Translations under genes and position numbers: made by a program
The notes under the pieces: generated by a model
What the model saw: the letters and a program-made list of their open reading frames with translations, nothing else
Told to the model about the DNA's origin: nothing
Database searches by the model: none
Assembly (NCBI GenBank): GCA_018398765.1
Contig: JAHBMJ010000353.1
Coordinates: 1 to 15,000, forward strand
DNA length: 15,000 nucleotides
Source: Chromera velia
Lineage: Eukaryota > Sar > Chromeraceae
Direction of reading: 5' to 3'
Part shown: piece after piece, positions 8,762 through 15,000 of the stretch
Layout: the number at the start of each line of letters is the position of its first letter
Position numbering within the stretch: position 1 is the first letter of the stretch

Positions 8762-9145
8762 ATGAAGGAAGGAATCGCCTTTGTTGCTTTTTGCCCGGAG
8801 GTGCGAGAGACCAAACGAGTACTGGTGGTGGGAGAATGTCCGGAGCTAGGTGGGTGGGAGTTGAATGGTGCTTTGTCTCTGAGAGTTTCACCATGAGGGC
8901 GCCCTTGGTGGATTTCGAATGAGGTGACGGTAAATCTGTCGGAGTCCCGCGTGTGTCTCTCGGATGATTCCTTGAATGGTGTAGGGAGGGATCTGGGGGG
9001 GCAGTGGGTGGGTGTGTCAGAATTGAGGTTCAGACTGGTGACAGTTCCTGATAGCGCAGACGATGCCGAGGGGCCGAATCCAGACGCGTCCGTCTCGGTA
9101 GAGCCTTTGAAGGGTGCAGACTTCCGCATGGTACATCTCGTACGT
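8762..9145 (+). pseudogene. CBM20 (starch-binding) domain, degenerate
   Basis: RVLVVGECPELGGWELNGAL matches the CBM20 signature (VVG.CPELGxW....A..L). It is followed in the same frame by RPWWISNEVTVNL (the W-x-x-x-V-x-L strand), ELRFRLVTV (usually EYKFVVV) and VEPLKGADFRMVHL (usually WEP..NR). So the whole domain outline is present in one frame. Two defects are visible: TGA at 8894-8896 between the second and third blocks, and Val where the second starch-binding Trp (WEP) belongs. The first binding Trp (GGW) is kept. A 30-nt GT-AG segment (8868-8897) would remove the stop but also part of the domain, so decay is the simpler reading. Confidence 0.6.
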
Positions 9146-11334
9146 GAGCGTCACGTGTTTGGCTGCTCTTCTGTCAGAGAGAGGGGGGAGGACGCCATCT
9201 GTGTGGGTGCAGAAGAGAGGGGGGGGCGGGGGATGAGAGATGTGATTGGGATTTCTGTCGAGTGGGGCATCCTTGAGGGTCTGCAGCTTGCCCTACTCCC
9301 TCGATACAGCAACAGCCAAACCGAACATCAACACACAGAAAATGGTCATGCCGAGATGCTGTGCCTCCAGTCAGAGGTTCCCTTTCTGGCTTCCTCAGGA
9401 AAGATGGTACAAGGGAATTCCCAAATGTTCGAAACAGTAGAAAGTAGACTCAGCCAGTGCGAGTCACGTGTTTCCCTTTGTCCTTCTGAACCAGCTGTCG
9501 GGTTCAAGGTGTCCAACAGTCAGATGCAAGGAAAGGGAGGCACCATTCATATGACTCAGTCAGAGAGAAAGAAGGTAGGAGGAGAAGGGGGTGTTGCATA
9601 TTCTCCCCCTTCCGATTCCGTCACTGCCCGCAACGCCCCCGCATACCCCGACTTCCAATTCAGCTTCCTTCCCCTAGACGGCCATCCCCTCAGTTCCACC
9701 CATCTCTTTCCTCACGAGTCTGGCACATACGAATGGGAAGAGGAAGCAGAGACGGAAGGCAGGAGAAGGGTGGAGAAGAGACATGGGGCTGACGAGATGG
9801 AGACCACTGTGGGTGTGTTCCACCCGACTGGCTTCAAGCGTCAGCGGTCGGAGGGAGTCCCCACAGAGTCAAACAGGCCCGTTGGGTGCGAAGGGGGGGG
9901 ATGGGTGTGGGGAAAGAAGCAACGTCTGGTGGCAGGGTCTCTCTTGAATTCCGCTCTTTTCCCTTTCGATTCCTGTGGGAAGGTGTGGCCTCAGATTGCT
10001 GGAGGGGGAGTGGCGGCAGGTGAGAACGCTCGTCGAGCAGGAAAGGGTGGAGAGGTCAAAGTGGCTGGACCTGTTCACATTTTCTGTGAGTACGGCCGGA
10101 CGGGTTTCGATTGCCAAGCGCGCGACGGGAAGGAGGTATGTGCACACGGTTGCCGGCGAAGGGATTGCAAGGAGTGTGGAGGGAAGGACATCTGTGAACA
10201 CGGTCGCCGGCGAAGGAATTGCAAGGAGTGTGGAGGGAAGGGCATTTGTGAACACGGTCGCCGGCGAAGGGATTGTAAGGAATGTGAAGAGACAGGCATC
10301 TGTGAACATGGTGGGCAACGCTCCACAGGCAAGGAGTGCAGAGTTGGAGGGAAGGACGTGTATGAGTACCAGTGGGAGCGCAACGCCTGCCTTCCCAACA
10401 GTGGTGGAGCCAAAGACACCTGTGAGAATCTCGTTGGTTTTCTTTGTCCTGCTGACTGCCTTGGAGAGCAGGTTGGACAAGGGGGTGATGACGTACACAT
10501 TGTTCCTCAAAAGACAGAGGAGGCTATGCTGTTGTCTGAGTCAAGGGTCTCTGATGGTGTGCAGGTCTCTCTGCTCCCTCGTCACATGGACAGCCAGACA
10601 AACCTTGATCCGCAGGGGCAGAATGAGAATCCCAGTCTGTCGTGCCCCCATTCAGAGATTCTTTCAGAAGAGACGGCGGCAAGGAATTGCAAAATGCTGT
10701 CAGGCATCTCCTTTTTTCCTTCTCAACCCGCTGACGGGTCCAGGATGCCTGACAGTCAGGCACAAGGGGCGGCAGGAAAGAAAGAAAGTGCAAGCACCCA
10801 CTTCAGGTCAGTCCGAGAAAAGAAAGGAGGGAAGCCAGGGGGGGAGGGAATGCGGTCCCCTGAACAGGTTGGGAATGTTTTGTTTTTTTCAGCAAGAATC
10901 GAACACGCTGCTTGATATATGTGTTTCCCCCCCCCCACAGTTATATTTTTTCTGCCTTGTAGCCCACAACTGTTTGTACTCAGCACTCAAGTTGGCACGC
11001 AAACGCAGACTTCTCCCGGTGTCACTGTGCAGGAACGAATCTGGCAGTCTTTGAAGAACAGTCTGGGAAGCCGATCTCGTCTGAGGTCTTCTCTGGCCCC
11101 TCCCAAGAAGAGATAACACAGGGATTTGTGGAGACCAAGAAAAGAAGCAGTGGGTGTGAAGGGGTTTACTTGGCTTCCGCTCCGTACCCTGCATGGGTGG
11201 CGCAGTGGTATACGAACGGAAAGCGGTGCAAGAAGTATTTCTCTGTGCGGAAATACGGAGATGCAGCTGCTCTCGAGGAGGCCATTGCCTGGAGGAAGAA
11301 GAATGAGCAGAATCCTGTTCCGACATGGAGATAG
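8762..11334 (+). CDS. CBM20-like / Cys-His repeat / AP2 composite protein, with one in-frame TGA
   Basis: Exon 1 runs 8762-10867 and exon 2 10963-11334. The intron 10868-10962 (CAG|GTTGGG donor, TTTTTTCTGCCTTGTAG acceptor) is phase 0. The ATG at 8762 has a good context (GGCACCATGA). Order of parts: CBM20-like domain (8762-9145); linker of Ser/Glu/Arg-rich low complexity; seven Cys/His units (10085-10440); second copy of a linker motif; AP2 DNA-binding domain (11149-11304). An in-frame TGA at 8894-8896 interrupts the CBM20, and no convincing intron removes it. Translation of the remainder would then need another start, for example the ATG at 9129, or readthrough. The AP2 end suggests a nuclear DNA-binding protein, with the Cys/His array perhaps binding zinc. 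Whether CBM20 still contributes starch or glycan binding is doubtful. The linker and array are duplicated just downstream. Calls for exon 2 and AP2 are strong; a functional full-length product is uncertain. Confidence 0.65.
9277..10867 (+). repeat. Internal repeat flanking the Cys/His array
   Basis: Two related protein segments lie on either side of the array, in the same frame. The first, around 9277-9575, has LQLALLPR..NSQT, a Cys-containing SE motif and CPSEPAVG....SNSQMQGKGG. The second, around 10558-10830, has VQVSLLPR..DSQT, a similar Cys/SE motif and FPSQPADG....PDSQAQGAAG. This points to an ancient internal duplication of the linker. Confidence 0.55.
10085..10440 (+). repeat. Cys/His tandem array, copy 1 (54-bp units)
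   Basis: Unit starts (first Cys or equivalent) are at 10085, 10139, 10193, 10247, 10301, 10361 and 10421. The first four spacings are exactly 54 bp and the last two are 60. The consensus is C-E-H-G-R-R-R-R-x-C-K-E-C-G-G-K-x-I, that is C-x-H-x6-C-x2-C in 18 residues. Units 2-4 keep all four ligands. Unit 1 has Tyr for His, and units 5-7 are decayed. Units 2-4 are nearly identical in DNA, so expansion or gene conversion was recent. Confidence 0.85.
10868..10962 (+). other. Phase-0 intron before the AP2 exon
   Basis: The donor is CAG|GTTGGG. The acceptor is TATATTTTTTCTGCCTTGTAG, ending at 10962. Removing 95 nt joins SPEQ directly to PTTVCTQHSSW and brings the AP2 frame into line with the upstream frame. 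The other AGs at 10892 and 10940 give out-of-frame products. Confidence 0.65.
11149..11304 (+). other. AP2 DNA-binding domain
   Basis: SGCEGVYLASAPYPAWVAQW, then NGKRCKKYFSVRKYG, then EEAIAWRKKNE. This is the AP2 layout: GVY, a strand ending WVAQW, K.FSV.KYG, and a helix with A..WR. It is the version seen in apicomplexans, chromerids and some algae. The stop codon is 11332-11334, 10 residues after the domain, so AP2 is the C-terminus. Confidence 0.8.
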
Positions 11335-11672
11335 CAGCAGCAGTTGGATCGGGAGGCGAAGGAGCACCAGCAGCTGCTACAGAGATGGGCACTTAGCTCA
11401 ACAATTGCGCAGACCATGAGGGGGGGGTAGCAGCTAGTCAGGCTGAGAGGGCCTCTATCTCCTCATCTGGGGGGGTCTGGGGTCAGTTTGTCGACACGGA
11501 CCCTCGAGACCCATCAGCTTGGTACGCGGGGCATTGCCCACAGAACTCTGCAGATCGTCCTCCTGCTGAGCACGAAAAAGCCACAGCCGCGCTTCAAACA
11601 GCAGAAAGCTGTATTGTAGGAACGGCCTGGGAATTGAACGCGGGGTGGTGAGAGGCGACGGGGACCCACAGT
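11335..11672 (+). other. Spacer between the AP2 gene and its tandem partial copy
   Basis: 338 bp of balanced composition with short poly-G runs. It bears no obvious similarity to the gene 1 sequence that precedes the duplicated block. An in-frame TGA at 11649-11651 separates it from the downstream ATG at 11673. It may hold the 3' UTR of the AP2 gene and the promoter or an unrecognised upstream exon of the copy. CCCACAG at 11666-11671 could be an acceptor. Confidence 0.5.
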
Positions 11673-12653
11673 ATGACTCAGTCAGAGAGAAAGAAGGTAG
11701 GAGCTAGGGTAGGAGGAGAAGGGGGTGTTGCACATTCTCTCCCTTCCGATTCCGTCACTGCCCGCAACGCCCCCGCAGACCCCCACTTCCAATTCAGCTT
11801 CCTTCCCCCAGAGGGCTATCCCCTCAGGTCCACCCACCTCTTTCCTCACAAGACTGGCACATACGAATGGGAAGAGGAAGCAGAGACGGAAGGCAGGAGA
11901 AGGGAGGAGTGCAGAAACGATGTCGACAAGACACAGACACGTGTGGGTGACCTCAAGCGTCACCGGCCCGAGGGTGTCCCCACAGAGTCAGAGAAGCACT
12001 TTGGGGGAGATTGGGGGGGATGGGTGCGGGTGGAGAAGTCGTGTCGGTTGGACTCGGACCCCGCTGCTTTCCCTTTCGATTCCTTTAGAAAGGTGTGGGA
12101 TCAGACCGGTGGAGGGGGAGTGGTGGCAGGTGAGAACGCTCGCCGAGCAGGAGAAGGTGGAGAGGTGAAAGCGAAGAGGCCTGCGCGCATTCCTTGTGAG
12201 CATGACCGGATTCGTTACTACTGCAAGGATTACAGGGGGCAGGGCATTTGTGAGCATGGTAGGCAGCGTTCGTGTTGCAGAGATTGTGGGGGGAAGAACA
12301 TTTGTGAACATGGTAGGCAGCGTGCTGCATACAGAGATTGCGGAGGGAAGAACTTTTGTGAGCATGGTAGGCGACGTTACGTATGCAGGGACTGTGGAGG
12401 GAAGGGAATTTGTGAGCACGGGAGAGTTCGCCAGTCCTGCAAGGCATGTAAACAAAACCGCATTTGTGAGCACAGCAAAAATGGCAAGAAGTGCAACGAG
12501 TGTGTTGGGAATGCTTCCTGTGAACCCGCTCAGACAGATATGTGCGATCAGAACGGCCTGGCAACAGTCAGTATGTCCAGCTATGTCCAGCAGCGAATTG
12601 ACCACAAGAAGTGCGAATGGGGGGGGAGTCGGGGACCTCGGTCTCGGGCGTGA
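11673..12653 (+). CDS. Tandem partial copy: linker plus seven Cys/His units, no CBM20 or AP2
   Basis: The ATG at 11673 lies in MTQSERKKVGARVGGEGG, the counterpart of an internal stretch of the upstream gene (Met at 9551). Nucleotide identity over the first few hundred bases looks about 90% by eye. A 12-bp in-frame insertion (AGCTAGGGTAGG type) follows AAGGTAGG. After the linker come seven Cys/His units, then a tail ending in TGA at 12651-12653. The reading frame stays open for 326 codons without frameshifts although the copy is diverged at the base level, which argues that it is or recently was coding. The gene may not end here: a consensus donor GTATGT at 12571 is in the right phase to join an exon at 12817. 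Function is unknown; a zinc-binding scaffold or regulator is possible. It could also be a truncated pseudogene, since both recognisable domains of the parent are missing. Confidence 0.6.
   Translation: MTQSERKKVGARVGGEGGVAHSLPSDSVTARNAPADPHFQFSFLPPEGYPLRSTHLFPHKTGTYEWEEEAETEGRRREECRNDVDKTQTRVGDLKRHRPEGVPTESEKHFGGDWGGWVRVEKSCRLDSDPAAFPFDSFRKVWDQTGGGGVVAGENARRAGEGGEVKAKRPARIPCEHDRIRYYCKDYRGQGICEHGRQRSCCRDCGGKNICEHGRQRAAYRDCGGKNFCEHGRRRYVCRDCGGKGICEHGRVRQSCKACKQNRICEHSKNGKKCNECVGNASCEPAQTDMCDQNGLATVSMSSYVQQRIDHKKCEWGGSRGPRSRA
12195..12572 (+). repeat. Cys/His tandem array, copy 2 (seven 54-bp units)
   Basis: Unit starts are at 12195, 12249, 12303, 12357, 12411, 12465 and 12519, exactly 54 bp apart throughout. 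Units 2, 4, 5 and 6 keep all four ligands of C-x-H-x6-C-x2-C. Unit 3 has Tyr for the third ligand (AAYRDC), unit 1 lacks the last Cys, and unit 7 is decayed. The register is better kept than in copy 1. Confidence 0.87.
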
Positions 12654-12816
12654 GGAATGCGAGGTCGCAGAGGTTCATGAGACTGGTAGCGCACTTTAAG
12701 GAAAGGACAGGTTTTGGTGTGTGGGGGGTGGAGGGGGGTGCCACTGGGCGAGTGGGTGGGTGTTAGGAGGTCTGGGGAGGAATTTGAGGTGTTATGTGTT
12801 TGAGTAGTTCTTTCAG

Positions 12817-13275
12817 AAACTGAGTTCTATCTCCTTCTCCGCTTTCTCATTCTGCGATGTCTGTCACTTGATCAGAGGTATCGCAAAGGAAGGGAAGGGA
12901 AGGGAAGGACACGTACGGGCAGCCACTTGCATCGAAGTAGTCGAGCTAGAGGAGAGAGGCACGTATGGAGATTCATATTTATCTTTTTGATTCTTCAGGA
13001 GCCTGTACATAGTCGCCCTACTAATATTCTGGAAGGTTGAAAAGAAATGCTGCAGGGTTGACTGGAAGGAAATGCTGAATGCTTTCGTGTTAATTGTGCT
13101 GCCAACAATCACATATCGATCATTCCAGGGAGGGGAGGAGAAGTTTGCAGGACTGCTCAATCAAGTGAAGTCATTTGAGGGGATCATATCTCCTTCCTTC
13201 TCCTTCCATGAGAGAGATGGGTCTCTTCGAGGGCCTGGGGTCCGACTGTCTGCCATTTTCTCTCCTTCCGATTAA
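12817..13275 (+). CDS. Possible exons of unknown function (12817-12877 and 12999-13275)
   Basis: Exon A follows TTCTTTCAG ending at 12816 and reads TEFYLLLRFLILRCLSLDQ up to a GAG|GTATCG donor at 12878. Exon B follows TTTTTGATTCTTCAG ending at 12998. It reads LYIVALLIFWKVEKKCC and then LNAFVLIVLPTITYRSF, with two hydrophobic, possibly membrane-spanning stretches, and is open to a TAA at 13273-13275. Phases fit each other (phase 2), and exon A fits the GTATGT donor at 12571 of the Cys/His gene (phase 1), so these could be its 3' exons. No family was recognised. The opposite strand of 12864-13160 also reads plausibly (NISRATMYRLLKNQKDK, helix-turn-helix-like), so even the strand is uncertain. 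Confidence 0.3.
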
Positions 13276-13675
13276 GTCGTGCGCAGTTCTTCCTGCCTTA
13301 TCAGACATCGAACTTCCCTCCCCTCGTTCCTCATTCTTCCTTCTCGTGCATCACGTGCGTGTCTCTATGGTTGGTGGTTTTCCTCCTTTTCTCTATTATC
13401 GTTTCGTTTCTTCTTCCCCTGCTCTGCCATTTTTCTGAGTCACATAAAAACTTCTTTGTGTCTTTGTTTGCTTTACCGCGTCTCGCTGTCCACGGCATCA
13501 CGGCACGGATAATCTTCTCTTTCCTCGAGCTAGCATCTTCTCGTCCCATTACGTTCCATCCCTTCGCTTTCGTTTCAATGGACTTGAGTCATGTTCCGCC
13601 TTGTCAGTCACTTTCTTTTCATTTCAAAATGGTGAATTGCCTGTTATTAACATTTCTGCCGATTCTCAATTAATT
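13276..13675. other. Pyrimidine-rich region, no gene seen
   Basis: About 400 bp with many CTTCC/TTTCT tracts on the plus strand. Short open frames on this strand have the Ser/Phe/Leu-rich composition expected of translated pyrimidine tracts. It could be the 3' UTR or an intron of whatever lies upstream. Confidence 0.4.
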
Positions 13676-14560
13676 GGCGTCTTTTTCGTCTCGATCTGGA
13701 GATTACTGAAATCAATGCTGCTGACATAATGTTTTGAAAATAAATCAAATTAACTGGGTGTCGTGTGTAAAAGAAATTTGCTAGGAAATTTTAGCAAGAT
13801 ACCACTTAGGGCAAATCTAGCGCTATGAAGTATGACTTGACATGAATAGTAGATGTTATGAGCTAATTATTATACATTAGTAAATTTATGTTTCTAGTTA
13901 TGTCTGTATATTTACGCATGAAAAAATAAACTCAATGACGATATTTGATAACGTATCAAATAACAGAGCTCTATAGCTTCATATTTTTTCTTCTCACCTA
14001 GCTTCTCACAGAATCTCATACAGAATCTCATCTAAAAATCCGTCTAACCGTCTCCGGCCGTCCTAGCGGCCGTCTTTAACCATGCATCTCTAGCCGTACG
14101 GTGACCCTCTGCAGTATTTATAGATTTCGTGGTCATGCGCACTGGCGGCAATAAATATATGCGGCAATAACTTTTTTTCTATCATACATTACCATACATG
14201 GATCGACGTGATATGCACGTGATCATACACGTAATTTTTCCCCATGGGAAGTACGACATATTCTGTATAGGGGCAATTAAAACAGTAAGGATATCAATAA
14301 CTGGAAACCCTCTGGCGTTTGTGTCTCAACAACTATACTAGATTATTAGTATATTATATATATAGTGTCAGAGGTTGATTGATTTAAAGTTGATCATTAT
14401 ATCAGATCATGATATTGAGTACATTAGAGTTGCATGCAAGCTTGATACATCGATCACATGACTCATTAATTGATTCATGCACAGAGGGAGAGGGTCCGAA
14501 AGACTGGTTCTGTGAAATCTGGCAGAAAATTAAGTTAAGGTCTGTATGATGAGACTGTAT
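13676..14560. other. AT-rich intergenic island, no gene seen
   Basis: Composition resembles 2526-3860: TTGATTGATT tracts, ATATATATAT near 14352, and scattered small GC-rich words. Visible small structure: GCGGCAATAA repeated directly at 14145-14154 and 14161-14170; two CGGCCGTC words near 14055-14075; and three ACGTGAT/ACGTAAT words between 14205 and 14235, one inside a CACGTG box. AATAAA occurs near 13739. No protein-like frame was found. Confidence 0.5.
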
Positions 14561-15000
14561 CGAATTCAATCCCTCCCGTTCCCCTCCGTCCCCTTCCCAC
14601 AGACTTATGAAACGGCCTCCATCCACCGTCCGGTCAGGTGAGCATTCCCCCTTTCCTCCCCGATCCCTGCTCCAGCTCAGGCAGATACACTGCTTTGGCT
14701 TCTGCCCGAGAGGAACGACCAGGGAATCACTGCTGCAAGGCCAACCTGCTGCATGCATGGCAGACAGCTAGGAGCCCTTTGTCTCTCTCATGCTTCTCTT
14801 CTCTTTCTTTGTCGCCTTTCGGTTGGCCAATGCACTGCCGTTCAGTTGAAATGAAGTTTGGCCCCTCAAGTGCTTGCATGCGTGCGTTTCAGCGTTTCTC
14901 TGCCTTTTCCCTCCCCATGTCGTCTGAGTCCTGTTCATGATGCCCATTCGTTCACTGTCCCCCCCCCCCAAACCACACAGCCATTCTCCCCCCAGGATGG
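14561..15000. other. Right edge of the window, no gene recognised
   Basis: Composition returns to that of the gene-bearing parts (balanced GC, pyrimidine-rich plus strand). Open frames on both strands up to about 118 codons show no motif I recognise. A C run of about ten lies near 14960. It could be the start of another gene or an intron that continues beyond the window. Confidence 0.35.

Larger units (their letters stand above)
9551..12545 (+). repeat. Tandem segmental duplication (9551-10440 and 11673-12545)
   Basis: The two blocks share, in the same order, the MTQSERKKV start, the ARNAP stretch, FQFSFLP, THLFPH, TYEWEEEAETEGRRR, GVPTES, the FPFDS segment, AGENARRAG and the Cys/His array. 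The spacing is about 2.1 kb. The match begins abruptly at ATGACTCAGTCAGAGAGAAA in both, which suggests the breakpoint lies just before it. Confidence 0.85.

Noticed and set aside
8896-8896. Alternative genetic code with TGA as a sense codon
   Set aside because: Other genes here end naturally at TGA (5680-5678, 12651-12653) or TAG/TAA, and only one in-frame TGA needs explaining. UGA as Trp is known for the Chromera plastid, not for nuclear genes.
9869-10510. Minus-strand frames of 141-213 codons opposite the Cys/His array
   Set aside because: Their repeats simply mirror the 54-bp units, and the plus strand keeps ligand residues in register, which shows it is the coding strand.
10085-12572. 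CRISPR array
   Set aside because: The 54-bp repeats are contiguous, without unique spacers, and encode a protein repeat in an open frame of a eukaryotic gene.
13755-13800. Short inverted repeat TTGCTA/TAGCAA as a transposon end
   Set aside because: A six-base stem in AT-rich DNA is expected by chance, and no target-site duplication or partner end was seen.

Overview
The window is nuclear DNA from a eukaryote. The genes are split by GT-AG introns with pyrimidine-rich acceptors, coding stretches are separated by AT-rich non-coding DNA, and there are long dinucleotide and tetranucleotide microsatellites. No prokaryotic operon signals, rRNA or tRNA were seen. A starch-binding (CBM20) module, an AP2 DNA-binding domain and 18-residue Cys/His arrays together suggest a plastid-bearing or plastid-derived alveolate. 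A chromerid alga of the Chromera type is my best guess, but this is inference from gene content and was not checked against a database.

Layout: (1) 133-2525, plus strand: the 3' part of a GT34 (GMA12/MNN10-type) glycosyltransferase gene. Its four exons can be joined by splice phase, and its last intron is full of microsatellites. (2) 2526-3969: AT-rich DNA with no gene seen. (3) 7576 (or 7917) down to 3970, minus strand: a class-3 lipase with a complete Ser-Asp-His triad, followed by a P-loop GTPase-like domain, probably one fused gene. Its reading frame is broken in three places. Each break can be repaired by a very short GT-AG intron (about 24-37 nt), or it marks decay. (4) 7918-8761: divergent intergenic region with a GC-rich hairpin and TATA-like sequence. 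(5) 8762-11334, plus strand: a composite gene encoding a CBM20-like N-terminus (with an in-frame TGA), a low-complexity linker, a Cys/His repeat array and a C-terminal AP2 domain. (6) 11673-12653, plus strand: a recent tandem partial copy of the middle of that gene, carrying the linker and a better-preserved seven-unit Cys/His array, but neither CBM20 nor AP2. (7) 12817-13275: possible further exons of unknown function. (8) 13276-15000: no convincing gene; much of it is AT-rich.

The most unusual content is the starch-binding/Cys-His/AP2 composite with its tandem derivative, and the lipase-GTPase fusion. No operon-like cooperation is claimed. The genes lie on both strands and appear to be independent transcription units.
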